Positions 1 through 7,730 of a stretch of DNA of 33,481 nt are shown one piece after another. This stretch comes from an uncultured Bacilli bacterium (GTDB lineage Bacteria > Bacillota_I > Bacilli_A > ML615J-28 > CAG-313): positions 1-33,481 of the forward strand of contig CAJGCS010000001.1 of NCBI GenBank assembly GCA_904501965.1, read 5' to 3'. Numbering within the stretch: position 1 is the first letter of the stretch; each line of letters opens with the position of its first letter. Under the pieces are notes generated by a model. That model had not been told where the DNA came from and did not search any database. It was given only the letters and a program-made list of their open reading frames with translations. Position numbers and translations under genes: made by a program.

Positions 1-2
1 CA

Positions 3-455
3 TATGGTACAAAAGAAGAAGCACTTATTAAACTTCAAAAACAAATATCAATGGGTAGAAAAGTTTCAGATAATGCCTATGTAAGAATATTCCCAGTATC
101 AATTCAACGAAGAGGATTCCATGCAACACTTTTAAGTAAAACAAAAGCAGTATCAATGATTGCAAAATTCTTAAATGATGAAAATTTAAAACAAATTGTA
201 TTCGATCAAATAGAATGGATATTTGGTAAAAACCCATTTGCAACATCAACAATGTATGGCGAAGGATATAACTATCATCCTTTATATGTTGCTTTCTCTC
301 CTCAGCTAGTCGGCGCTTTACCAGTTGGTATTATGACAAAAGATTATACTGATGAACCATATTGGCCAACAGCCACTCAAGCTGTTTATAAAGAAATTTG
401 GGGACATACTACAGGAATGTATTTGTGGGTTTTAGTCGATATTTGTAAAAATTAA
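3..455 (+). CDS. C-terminal part of a GH9-like glycoside hydrolase (partial)
   Basis: The open frame enters from the left edge and ends in TAA, so only about 150 C-terminal residues are visible. The pattern is that of the end of the GH9 (alpha/alpha)6 barrel: the block EWIFGKNPF, then a Ser/Thr-rich turn with GEGYNYHPLY, then a Pro-Val-Gly stretch, and near the end EIWGHTTGMYLW. GH9 enzymes carry a G-x-NP-F motif with a downstream glycine/His/Pro loop and a final acidic-aromatic segment that holds the acid catalyst. GH9 members are mostly beta-1,4-glucanases, but some act on chitobiose-like or glucosamine substrates, so the substrate cannot be named. No signal peptide or accessory domain can be judged. 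It is followed by an independent promoter, so it probably ends an upstream unit. The family is fairly sure; the specificity is not. Confidence 0.72.
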   Translation, partial: YGTKEEALIKLQKQISMGRKVSDNAYVRIFPVSIQRRGFHATLLSKTKAVSMIAKFLNDENLKQIVFDQIEWIFGKNPFATSTMYGEGYNYHPLYVAFSPQLVGALPVGIMTKDYTDEPYWPTATQAVYKEIWGHTTGMYLWVLVDICKN

Positions 456-463
456 TATATTTG

Positions 464-492
464 TTGAGAAAAAAACACAAATGTGATATAAT
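464..492 (+). promoter_or_regulatory. Sigma-70-type promoter for the condensation-like gene
   Basis: TTGAGA (464-469) and TATAAT (487-492) are separated by exactly 17 bases, and TG stands one base before the -10, making an extended -10. The expected transcription start is near 499, about 35 bases before the ATG at 534. This is one of the best promoter matches in the window. Confidence 0.8.
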
Positions 493-498
493 AGTAGA

Positions 499-517
499 GT
501 TGAAATTATATTTCAAC
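499..517. promoter_or_regulatory. Perfect 8-bp inverted repeat at the transcription start
   Basis: GTTGAAAT (499-506), spacer TAT, then ATTTCAAC (510-517): a perfect palindrome starting seven bases after the -10 hexamer. It could be a repressor operator covering the start site or a small hairpin at the 5' end of the mRNA. No T-run follows, so it is not a terminator. Confidence 0.6.
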
Positions 518-533
518 AAAGTGAGGGTTAAAA

Positions 534-1898
534 ATGAAAAATGAAAGAAAACTATATGAATTATGTCCATCACAAAACGTTATTTTATTACAAACAAAAT
601 ATACACTTTGGCCAAAAGTAGTAAATATCGTTTTCTCAGCTTCAAAGAATGAAGAAATGGACTTTGCTTTATTAGATAAAGCATTTAATTTAGTCGTAAA
701 AAGAAACGACTGCTTACGAATTCGCTTTGTGAAACAGAATAAACAATTAATGCAATATTTCTTAGGCGAAGATGAAGTTACATTTGATAATATCGAACAC
801 CTAGAATTCCATACTGAAGAAGAACAAACTAAATTTATTGATAAAGTTCGTTCAAAAGCAATTAAGTATATGAAAGGTGAACAAATTATTCCTTATTTCA
901 TCAGAACTTTTGATGGAAAAAGTATGGTATTATTAAAAGTTAACCATATCGTACTTGATATTTATGGTATTGATTTTATTTTAAATGATCTATTCAAAGT
1001 ATATGATTGTTTAGTAGAAGGTAAAGAATTACCTGAAGCTCCAGGAAAATATGAAGAAGTTGTTATTGAAGACTTAAAGAGATTCCATAATGAATTTAGT
1101 TATAATGATTGTAAGGAATTTTTCCAAAATTATTTTGCAACTCATGAAGAACCATATTATGCTGGTATTGCAGGTGATAATGATCCAATTTGGGTAAAAC
1201 AAGTTAACAAAAACAAACGTGCTCAAAAGATGTTCTTTATTAACAATGATACAGTTGGCTATGAAAGAGAAATTTCTCCAGAAGTAGTTTTACCAGTATT
1301 AGATTTCTGTAAAGAATATAATTTATCTCCAACAACAGTATTCTTCTATGCATGTTCTTTAACTAGTGCGTTAATTAATAATAATACTACTACAATGTTA
1401 CCTTTAGAATTATGTAACTGTCGTGGTACAACACTTGAAAAAAATTGCGCAGGTTGTAAAGTACAAAGTGTAGGTAGTTTTACTGAAGTTGATTATGATA
1501 AATCATTTGTAGATAATATTCAAGCATTCTATGAAACACAAATGAAATTATATCGTAGATATTATTTCCCAGATGTTGATTTTGAAATGTTACTTCATAA
1601 AACATATCCATCTTCAATGCTTGAAACATATTATGGTATTGCATTCTCTTTTGTTCCATATATTAAGAGAAAAGATGTTGAATATTGCATTTACTCAAAT
1701 GGTAAAGGAGCTCTTCCTTGTTATCTAGTTTCTTTATTTGATGTTGAAACAAATGAAATTAGAATGGGTTATGATGTTCAAAGTAAGATTACAAAAGAAT
1801 CTGATGTTGATAGCTTCCATGCAAACTACATTGAAATCTTAAAACAAATTGTTGAAAATCCACAAAGACTTTGTAAAGAATTTAAAGTTAATAAATAA
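534..1898 (+). CDS. Stand-alone condensation-domain-like acyltransferase
   Basis: A 454-residue protein of the size of one NRPS condensation (C) domain, with no adenylation, carrier or thioesterase part. The core motif of the superfamily is visible as NHIVLDIYG around residues 137-145. This keeps the catalytic H138 and structural D142 of HxxxD, but the first His of HHxxxDG is Asn. Members include chloramphenicol acetyltransferase-like, PapA-like and C-domain enzymes that move acyl groups from CoA or carrier proteins. A second half with a short cysteine-rich patch (CNC then CAGC, about residues 300-318) is unusual. There is no signal peptide, so it is probably cytoplasmic. It has its own promoter and a shared terminator, and is therefore monocistronic. 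The start at 534 follows GTGAGGG. Fold fairly sure; substrate unknown. Confidence 0.65.
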   Translation: MKNERKLYELCPSQNVILLQTKYTLWPKVVNIVFSASKNEEMDFALLDKAFNLVVKRNDCLRIRFVKQNKQLMQYFLGEDEVTFDNIEHLEFHTEEEQTKFIDKVRSKAIKYMKGEQIIPYFIRTFDGKSMVLLKVNHIVLDIYGIDFILNDLFKVYDCLVEGKELPEAPGKYEEVVIEDLKRFHNEFSYNDCKEFFQNYFATHEEPYYAGIAGDNDPIWVKQVNKNKRAQKMFFINNDTVGYEREISPEVVLPVLDFCKEYNLSPTTVFFYACSLTSALINNNTTTMLPLELCNCRGTTLEKNCAGCKVQSVGSFTEVDYDKSFVDNIQAFYETQMKLYRRYYFPDVDFEMLLHKTYPSSMLETYYGIAFSFVPYIKRKDVEYCIYSNGKGALPCYLVSLFDVETNEIRMGYDVQSKITKESDVDSFHANYIEILKQIVENPQRLCKEFKVNK

Positions 1899-1903
1899 TT
1901 AAA

Positions 1904-1936
1904 AAAGCACCACTATTTAAGTGGTGCTTTGTTCTT
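1904..1936. terminator. Bidirectional intrinsic terminator between convergent genes
   Basis: AAAGCACCACT (1904-1914) pairs with AGTGGTGCTTT (1920-1930) around a 5-base loop. On the plus strand a T-rich stretch follows, and on the minus strand the stem is followed by TTTTTT (complement of 1901-1906). It ends the condensation-like gene and also the minus-strand membrane genes, overlapping the stop codon of the latter. Confidence 0.9.
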
Positions 1937-2788
1937 TTTGTAAGTAACTTTAACAAATTCTTTCTTTTTCTTCTTTTCTCTTTTTGGTGCTTTTATAATT
2001 TCTTCTTCTTTATTTCTTGTTGCTAAATAGTAAATGAAATAGAAACATCCAAAATAAACAACTAAGAATACTGTATATAATACTAAGTATTCACCCCATT
2101 CAATTCCAAGTACTTTTTGGACACCATTGTTTTCCATAAAATAAAGCGGATCTTTTTCAATTTTAAGTAGATAAATTTCAATGAAAGCATATACAAAAAT
2201 TCCAACAATCATTAATAAATCTTTGCCAAATCCATTAAAGTAGCTTTCACGATAGAACTTAAACTCAGAAAAACCAAGTGTAATGATTGATATTGAAGAG
2301 ATAAATAGTAGTACGTGAGTTGCTATAGAATATACATCTTCAAATAAAATATAATCAGGTCTAAAACCTACCTCAGGTGATGCGAAGAATATAACGCAGT
2401 TAATTATTCCACACATTGCAGTCACATTGTAGAAAAATTTCTTATTTACAAGTGGCGCAAGAATAACGCACCATACACTAATTGCACACCAAGGTCTAGG
2501 AACTAGTACCCATAAGGCATAATCTAATGTTATTGTGTTTCCGTTTGTTAGGTTAATAACACGTCGTGCAATTTCAAAAAATAGCAAGCAAGCGGATAAT
2601 GCAATAATTATTGGTTTTTTTACTTTCATACTCTTTTTTCTTAAAAGTAGTGCTATTCCGATAATAATGCCAATTGTTAAAAGTAATGTAATAATATGTA
2701 ATGGGCCCCATGCAGCTGCTTTTGTAGGCTCTCCTGTTTCAGTCGGATATCTTGAATATATCCAATCTGTTATTGATAATAGAAACAT
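1913..2788 (-). CDS. YwaF/TMEM164-like multi-pass membrane protein
   Basis: A 291-residue polytopic membrane protein with about seven hydrophobic helices and a very basic C-terminal tail (lysine-rich, from about residue 258). The pattern HIITLLL near the N-terminus, a conserved basic/aromatic turn and the stretch RPWCAISVW match the YwaF family of Bacilli integral membrane proteins (TIGR02206-like), whose function is unknown. The start is firm because TAGGAGGGG lies four bases before the ATG. It is the second gene of a minus-strand pair, only 15 bases behind the other membrane gene, and its stop lies within the bidirectional terminator. No catalytic motif is visible, so family membership is a likely call and the role is unknown. 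Confidence 0.65.
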   Translation of the reverse strand: MFLLSITDWIYSRYPTETGEPTKAAAWGPLHIITLLLTIGIIIGIALLLRKKSMKVKKPIIIALSACLLFFEIARRVINLTNGNTITLDYALWVLVPRPWCAISVWCVILAPLVNKKFFYNVTAMCGIINCVIFFASPEVGFRPDYILFEDVYSIATHVLLFISSISIITLGFSEFKFYRESYFNGFGKDLLMIVGIFVYAFIEIYLLKIEKDPLYFMENNGVQKVLGIEWGEYLVLYTVFLVVYFGCFYFIYYLATRNKEEEIIKAPKREKKKKKEFVKVTYKKNKAPLK

Positions 2789-2803
2789 TTTCCCCTCCTA
2801 GTA

Positions 2804-3682
2804 TTATTTCTTTTTTAAATTTTCGATTTTCTTAAATAGTATTGCGACATCATGTTTGAATGATTTAAAATCAAATATTAAAGATAAACTAAAACAAAGT
2901 GGAGTAAGCACAGTATATGCCGGAACAATTAACCAAAACCATGGCCAATGTTTAAATTCACCCGCATGTTCTCCAACAGGAACAATCTTAAAGATGTTTG
3001 GACATAAATAAGAAAGTATATTTCCAATTGCTTTTGTTCCTGGATGTTCTCCAGGTCCCCAAATTAATGAAGTGTTCTTATAGTTCGGAAAGAAGAAATT
3101 ATCATCTCTTAAAGGAACAAAACCAACTTCACTTTGGAAAATTTGATTTATAATAATAAAGACTAGTACCGCAAGTAAAATTCCAGGAATCTTAATAGCG
3201 TTTTTATAACTAGGTTTGTGAAGTTTTAAAACAACCATTAGTAAAGGTACAATAAGTAAAATTGAATGATGAATATAGAATCTAATAATATCTAGTGTTT
3301 CTGCTTGCTGATTTATTTTTGCAAGTGGTTCCATTGGGTATATTAAAGATATTGCTCCACTTATTATTCCAATATAAAACATATAATCTTTCAAAGCTTT
3401 ATTTTTAGAAATAAAGATAAAAGGAAATAACAAAATGTTTGCTGCACAAATATTAATAAACCAAATATCACTATAAAGTCTATATGGATTGTTAGAATAA
3501 GGTGGGAAGAAACACTTTGCGAAGTGTAATATTAAAGCAAAAACTAAAATTGAAAATAAAACTATTTTCTTTGTTTTGTCTGATTTATTTCTTAATAAAA
3601 AATATAACCCAACAAATACTCCACCAGATAACAAAATCCAAAAGAAGTACCAAAAGTTAGGTGGACTAATACTAATGAACAT
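2804..3682 (-). CDS. Multi-pass membrane protein, probably YwaF-related
   Basis: About 292 residues with seven to eight predicted membrane helices and a short basic C-terminus. It has the same size and layout as the following gene, with a His in an early helix, the phrase NICAANILLFPF in the middle and a His followed by a hydrophobic helix (HHSILLIVPLL), suggesting a divergent relative of the YwaF family. The longest frame starts at 3700, but the ATG at 3680-3682 is preferred: GAGGG sits seven bases before it, whereas the outer ATG has no close ribosome binding site. It leads the minus-strand pair and has a good promoter upstream. Function unknown; a paired membrane complex is a guess from size and spacing. 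Confidence 0.55.
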   Translation of the reverse strand: MFISISPPNFWYFFWILLSGGVFVGLYFLLRNKSDKTKKIVLFSILVFALILHFAKCFFPPYSNNPYRLYSDIWFINICAANILLFPFIFISKNKALKDYMFYIGIISGAISLIYPMEPLAKINQQAETLDIIRFYIHHSILLIVPLLMVVLKLHKPSYKNAIKIPGILLAVLVFIIINQIFQSEVGFVPLRDDNFFFPNYKNTSLIWGPGEHPGTKAIGNILSYLCPNIFKIVPVGEHAGEFKHWPWFWLIVPAYTVLTPLCFSLSLIFDFKSFKHDVAILFKKIENLKKK

Positions 3683-3721
3683 AACCCATCCCTCATACAT
3701 AGTTGTCTATAATTCCTAAAC

Positions 3722-3750
3722 ATATTATCATAAAATACAAATTTCTTCAA
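3722..3750 (-). promoter_or_regulatory. Minus-strand promoter for the two membrane genes
   Basis: Read on the minus strand: TTGAAG (3750-3745), a 17-base spacer, then TAATAT (3727-3722), with a TATGAT alternative overlapping it. It lies about 40 bases before the chosen start of the first membrane gene. No comparably good plus-strand promoter for murC is visible in the same gap; TATGAT at 3793-3798 is a weak candidate. Confidence 0.6.
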
Positions 3751-3815
3751 GATTGATTTTTCTAAGTAGCATATTAAAAGGTGTAAGATGCATATGATTA
3801 TATGGTGATGTTTTA

Positions 3816-5087
3816 ATGAAGTATTATTTAGTAGGTATCAAAGGAACGGGAATGACAAGTCTTGCATGTTTATTAAAAGATTCTGGACATTTTGTAGTTG
3901 GAAGTGATGTTGATGATGAATTTTTCACTGATGAAATATTAAAAAAGAAGAAGATTGAAGTATTAAGCTTTTCTAATAAAAATATCACTCCAGAATATAC
4001 ATATATAATAGGGAATGCATTTGATGAAAAATGTGAGGAAGTTGCTAAAATAATTTTAAATGATTTTGAGTATTATTATTATCATGATTTTATTGGTAAA
4101 ATATTAGATAAGAACTTAATTTGTATAGCTGGAACTCATGGCAAAACAACTACCTCATATCTTCTTTCACAAATGCTTAATAAGAATTCTTCGTATATCA
4201 TTGGTGATGGAAGTGGATACGGAACGAATGTAACACACTATTTAGTTTTAGAAGCATGTGAATATAAAGACCACTTCCTGTCATATAGTTCATTGATTGC
4301 TCTTATTACAAATATTGAGTTAGATCATCCAGATTATTTTAAAAACATTAAACAAGTAATATCATCATTTCAAAAATTCTCTAATAAATCTAAAACATTA
4401 ATAGTGAATGGTGATGACGTAAATGCTCGAAAGTTAAGACATAAAAATAAAATTTCATTTGGATTTGAAGATTATAATGACTATATAATTAAGATAGTCA
4501 AAGAAAAGAATAATGGATATGATATTTTACTTTTAGAAAAAAGAACAAATAAAAAGTATAAATACTTTATTCCTTTTCTTGGTAAGCATATGATATATGA
4601 TTATATTGGCGGTGTTATTGTATGTATTATATTAGGTATTATGCCATATACAAATAATTTAGAATTACCAAAAAGAAGATTAAAAAGTTATGAATATGGG
4701 AATACTATTTTAATTGATGATTATGCACACCATCCCACTGAAATAAGGAGTCTATATGAAACCTTACATTTAAGCTATCCGAATACAAAAATTAAAGTAA
4801 TCTTTCAACCGCATACCTATACAAGAACACTAGAATTTTGTGAAGGGTTTAATAAAGCCCTAAGTTTATTTGATGATGTTTACATAGAAAAAGTATTTAC
4901 ATCGGCACGAGAACCATACAATGAAAATTTAGAAGAAGAAGTAATTAAGTGTTTTTCAAATTATAAAAGGTTTAATATTGATGTTTTAAAAAATGTAAAA
5001 AAAGAAAGAAAAGAAGTATTGGTGTTTCTTGGGGCTGGTCGAATAAATAAATATATAAAACAAATAATTAATGAAAAAGAAGTTTAG
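3816..5087 (+). CDS. murC: UDP-N-acetylmuramate--L-alanine ligase (MurC)
   Basis: This enzyme adds L-alanine to UDP-MurNAc with ATP, the first peptide step of peptidoglycan synthesis, in the cytoplasm. The three Mur ligase domains are visible. The N-terminal Rossmann part has GIKGTGM (residues 7-13), the ATP loop GTHGKTTT lies at 106-113, the central domain has EACEY and TNIELDHPDYF (about 146-175), and the C-terminal domain has DDYAHHPTEI (301-310) and HTYTRT. DDYAHHPTEI points to MurC rather than the recycling ligase Mpl. At 423 residues it is a little shorter than usual, and the linker before the C-terminal domain is divergent (GKHMIYD where GxHNxxN is common). It stands alone, outside a dcw cluster. 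Its stop codon is inside a terminator stem. The gene indicates a cell with a wall. Confidence 0.92.
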   Translation: MKYYLVGIKGTGMTSLACLLKDSGHFVVGSDVDDEFFTDEILKKKKIEVLSFSNKNITPEYTYIIGNAFDEKCEEVAKIILNDFEYYYYHDFIGKILDKNLICIAGTHGKTTTSYLLSQMLNKNSSYIIGDGSGYGTNVTHYLVLEACEYKDHFLSYSSLIALITNIELDHPDYFKNIKQVISSFQKFSNKSKTLIVNGDDVNARKLRHKNKISFGFEDYNDYIIKIVKEKNNGYDILLLEKRTNKKYKYFIPFLGKHMIYDYIGGVIVCIILGIMPYTNNLELPKRRLKSYEYGNTILIDDYAHHPTEIRSLYETLHLSYPNTKIKVIFQPHTYTRTLEFCEGFNKALSLFDDVYIEKVFTSAREPYNENLEEEVIKCFSNYKRFNIDVLKNVKKERKEVLVFLGAGRINKYIKQIINEKEV

Positions 5088-5110
5088 TGAAAACGCTAAA
5101 CTTTTATTTT
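5080..5110 (+). terminator. Intrinsic terminator of murC
   Basis: AAGTTTAGTG (5080-5089) pairs with CGCTAAACTT (5094-5103, one G-T pair) around an AAAA loop, followed by TTTATTTT. The stem includes the murC stop codon (5085-5087), so the gene runs into its own terminator. Confidence 0.88.
5088..5101. promoter_or_regulatory. Possible cre/LacI-type half-conserved operator
   Basis: TGAAAACGCTAAAC keeps the TGNAANCG core of a CcpA cre site and a near-palindromic AAAACGCT centre, but its right half is off by one position. It lies in the murC terminator loop, about 40 bases before the regulator's -10, where an autoregulatory site could sit. It may simply be the terminator sequence. Confidence 0.3.
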
Positions 5111-5118
5111 CATTTTAT

Positions 5119-5147
5119 TTGTGCTTTGCCTTTTAAAATGATATAAT
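5119..5147 (+). promoter_or_regulatory. Promoter of the LacI-family regulator
   Basis: TATAAT (5142-5147) with an upstream TG (extended -10) and a 17-base spacer from TTGTGC (5119-5124), a moderate -35. The start of transcription would fall near 5154, about 40 bases before the chosen ATG. Confidence 0.65.
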
Positions 5148-5192
5148 ATATATGTAGAAGGTTGAAATTTTTTGGAAAAGGAGTGTTATAAA

Positions 5193-6236
5193 ATGAGAAA
5201 TTCAGTAAAGAATGAAAATCGTTACAGTAGCCAAATTAAAATTTATGATGTTGCTGGAAGAGCTGGTGTTTCACTTGCAACGGTATCTCGTGTATTAAAT
5301 CACCCCGAAAAAGTAAAGGCTGGTACACGTGAGAAAATCGAGAAAATTATTCGTGAATTAGATTATAAACCTAATCTTAATGCTAAAGGCTTAGCTAGTT
5401 CTAAATCTACAACAGTTGCTGTTGTTGTACCAGAATTAACAAGAAGTTCAATTGCAGGTATGGTTGATGGTATAGCAGATTGCGCTATGCGTAGAGGCTA
5501 TTTATTAAGACTATTCGTTAATCATCCTTCAAAAGAAGAAGGGCAAGGAATGTCATCTGAACATAATTTATGGGGAGAAGTTCTTGCAAGTAGCGTTGAT
5601 GGAGTTTTATATATCAATGATGAAATTACTGAAGAACACCTAGAAATTATTAGAGATGTTAATGTTAACGTTGTTTTAACAAATACAGTATGTAGCGATG
5701 ATTCAGTACCTAGTGTATCAATTGATTATAAAAAAGCAGCATATGAAATTACTAATGAAATGATTAAAAAAGGTAATAAGAAAATTTGGATTATTACATC
5801 ACTGAGAAAATATGTTGTTAATGATTTAAAAGTAGAAGGTTATTTAGAAGCTATGAATGAGGCTGGTTTAGAACCAAGAGTTATTAGTGTTCCTGGTAAA
5901 ATCGGCGCTCATGAAAAAGAATATTATGAGTTATTATCTAAAGAACATCCAGATGTTGCAATTGTTGTTCGTGACTCAATGGCTGTTTCATTTATTAATG
6001 TTGCTCGTAATCTACATATTCATATTCCAGAAGAATTGCAAGTAGTTGGATTCCAAAATACTAAATATGCTGAGTTATCTAGACCAACTTTAACATGTAT
6101 TAATACTCCAATTTATGAAATTGGTGAAGAAGCAATGAACTTATTAACTGAATTAATGGAAAGTGAAGAAGATATAGAAGATACAAAAAAACTTGTTGAT
6201 TATAATGTTGTAAGACGAGAATCAACAAGAAACTAA
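5193..6236 (+). CDS. LacI/GalR-family regulator, CcpA-like
   Basis: A transcription regulator of 347 residues. Residues 15-60 form a LacI-type DNA-binding head: IYDVAGRAGVSLATVSRVLN, then a hinge with LDYKPN and KGLAS. The core shows VAVVVPE and the periplasmic-binding fold ending near CINTPIYEIGEEA. The head is very similar to CcpA, which binds cre sites and controls carbon use in Firmicutes. The effector part is more divergent, so a local regulator of the glycan genes is equally possible. The longest frame begins with TTG at 5172, but AAAGGAG at 5176-5182 sits nine to ten bases before the ATG at 5193, which is preferred. A matching operator lies in the GH20 promoter at 17860. The gene sits just before the tyrS T-box leader. 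Confidence 0.88.
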   Translation: MRNSVKNENRYSSQIKIYDVAGRAGVSLATVSRVLNHPEKVKAGTREKIEKIIRELDYKPNLNAKGLASSKSTTVAVVVPELTRSSIAGMVDGIADCAMRRGYLLRLFVNHPSKEEGQGMSSEHNLWGEVLASSVDGVLYINDEITEEHLEIIRDVNVNVVLTNTVCSDDSVPSVSIDYKKAAYEITNEMIKKGNKKIWIITSLRKYVVNDLKVEGYLEAMNEAGLEPRVISVPGKIGAHEKEYYELLSKEHPDVAIVVRDSMAVSFINVARNLHIHIPEELQVVGFQNTKYAELSRPTLTCINTPIYEIGEEAMNLLTELMESEEDIEDTKKLVDYNVVRRESTRN

Positions 6237-6240
6237 TAAC

Positions 6241-6459
6241 TATTTAGTAGCTTAATAATGGTAATGTAGAGATCGTTTGTTTGGTGAAAAAACGACAAGT
6301 TATGATGCGAATTATGTATAATTTAATACTCATAAAGCGCAGGATTTTATCTCCTGAATTAAGGTGGTACCGCGGGTATTTTAAAAGAATTGCTCGTCCT
6401 TAAAAAGAAAGTTTAGTTTATGTTATAGCAACTTTACATCTTTTTAAGGACTTTTATTT
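6241..6459 (+). promoter_or_regulatory. Tyrosine T-box leader (tRNA-Tyr sensing riboswitch)
   Basis: The hallmark T-box AAGGTGGTACCGCGG is at 6361-6375. Upstream is a Stem I apex with AGAGA and a GGTG loop closed by CGTTT/AAACG (about 6270-6295), and Stem III CAGGA/TCCTG (about 6341-6356). The bulge TGGT fits a tRNA with discriminator A, as in tRNA-Tyr. TTAAGG before the T-box can pair with CCTTAA at 6399-6403, which is also the left arm of the terminator, giving the usual either/or switch. Uncharged tRNA would stabilise the antiterminator and allow reading of tyrS and what follows. I could not place the Tyr specifier codon firmly; TAT at 6313-6315 is a candidate. The promoter is unclear; TATAAT at 6201-6206 inside the regulator gene lacks a good -35. 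Confidence 0.93.
6396..6459 (+). terminator. Regulated terminator of the T-box leader
   Basis: GTCCTTAAAAAGA (6396-6408) pairs with TCTTTTTAAGGAC (6439-6451) across a long loop that contains a second AAAGTT/AACTTT pairing. A T-rich run (6452-6459) follows. It lies about 25 bases before the tyrS start. Confidence 0.9.
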
Positions 6460-6483
6460 ATATAGAGAAAGGACAATATACTT

Positions 6484-7716
6484 ATGAATTTATTCGAAGA
6501 ATTAAAATGGCGTGAACTTATTCACAATGTTACAGATGAGGAAATAATCGATAAGATAAATAATGGTGGGTTAACATTTTATTTAGGAGCTGACCCTACT
6601 GGTGATAGTTTACATGTAGGACATTTATTAGTTTACATCTTTAGTAAAAGACTTGAAAAACATGGACATCATCCAATATTCTTAATTGGGGGTGCAACTG
6701 GATTTATCGGTGATCCTAAACCTACAGCTGAACGTCAACTTTTATCGGCTGAAACAATTAAGAGAAATGCAGAAAAGATTACTGCACAAGTAAATAAATT
6801 ATTTGAATGTAAGACAGTAAATAACTATGATTGGACACATCAATTAGATATTTTAACATTCTTAAGAGAATATGGTAAATTATTTAATGTTAATTATATG
6901 ATTAATAAAGATACTGTAAAAAGTAGACTTGATAGTGGTATTTCATTTACTGAATTTACATATCAAATTTTACAAGCTTTAGACTTTGAACATTTATACA
7001 AAGCAGAAGGCTGTACTTTACAAGTAGGTGGACAAGACCAATGGGGTAATATTACAGGTGGACTTGAGTTAATTCGTAAAATTCATGGTTTTGACGCAAA
7101 AGCATATGGCGTTACTGTCCCTCTATTTACAAAATCAGATGGTACTAAATTTGGTAAAACAGAAGGCGGAGCTATATGGCTAGATCCTGAGAAAACATCT
7201 CCATATGCTTTCTACCAATTCTGGTATAATACACCTGATGCAGATGTAATTAAAGAATTAAAACAATTTACATTCTTAACAAAAGAAGAAATAGAAGAAC
7301 TTGAAACTTCATTTAATGAAGCACCTCATTTAAGAGCTGCTCAAAAAGCTCTTGCTGCTGAAATGACAAGAATGATTCATGGAGAAGCTGCTCTTGAACA
7401 AGCTATAAATTTATCACAAGCATTATTTAGTGGTAAAGTTGGTTCTTTAACAAAAGAAGAAATTGCCATGGGCTTTGAAGGTGTGCCAACACAAGAAATC
7501 TCAGAAAATATAAATTTAATTGATGCTTTAATGAGCGTTAAAGCAGCTTCATCTAAACGTGAAGCACGTGACTTTATTAATGGTGGTGCTGTTTTAGTAA
7601 ACGGTGTTCAAGTAAAAGATTTAGAATATGTTGTTTCTAAAGAAACTGCTATTGGTAATGAATATACAGTAATTAGAAGAGGAAAGAAAAACTATTACTT
7701 AATTAAACATCAATAA
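6484..7716 (+). CDS. tyrS: Tyrosyl-tRNA synthetase
   Basis: Cytoplasmic class I aminoacyl-tRNA synthetase that loads tyrosine onto tRNA-Tyr. The HIGH motif appears as HVGH (44-47) after GADPTG, the binding loop as GGQDQWGNI, and the KMSKS loop as KFGKT (222-226), which marks the TyrS1 type. An S4 RNA-binding domain occupies about residues 343-405. At 410 residues the length is normal. AAAGGA lies about 12 bases before the ATG. It follows a T-box leader with the tRNA-Tyr-compatible bulge. Unusually, it is followed after only 14 bases by an AmiE-like gene and three more glycan genes with no visible terminator or promoter between them, so tyrosine starvation may also raise their expression. Confidence 0.97.
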   Translation: MNLFEELKWRELIHNVTDEEIIDKINNGGLTFYLGADPTGDSLHVGHLLVYIFSKRLEKHGHHPIFLIGGATGFIGDPKPTAERQLLSAETIKRNAEKITAQVNKLFECKTVNNYDWTHQLDILTFLREYGKLFNVNYMINKDTVKSRLDSGISFTEFTYQILQALDFEHLYKAEGCTLQVGGQDQWGNITGGLELIRKIHGFDAKAYGVTVPLFTKSDGTKFGKTEGGAIWLDPEKTSPYAFYQFWYNTPDADVIKELKQFTFLTKEEIEELETSFNEAPHLRAAQKALAAEMTRMIHGEAALEQAINLSQALFSGKVGSLTKEEIAMGFEGVPTQEISENINLIDALMSVKAASSKREARDFINGGAVLVNGVQVKDLEYVVSKETAIGNEYTVIRRGKKNYYLIKHQ

Positions 7717-7730
7717 GAAAGAAGGATTGT

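Noticed and set aside
2535..2801. 88-codon plus-strand frame opposite the YwaF-like gene
   Set aside because: It is antisense to a membrane protein with a perfect ribosome binding site, and its own start has none.
3816..5087. Mpl (muropeptide recycling ligase) instead of MurC
   Set aside because: Mpl would fit the salvage theme, but DDYAHHPTEI and the EACEY block fit MurC better than Mpl.
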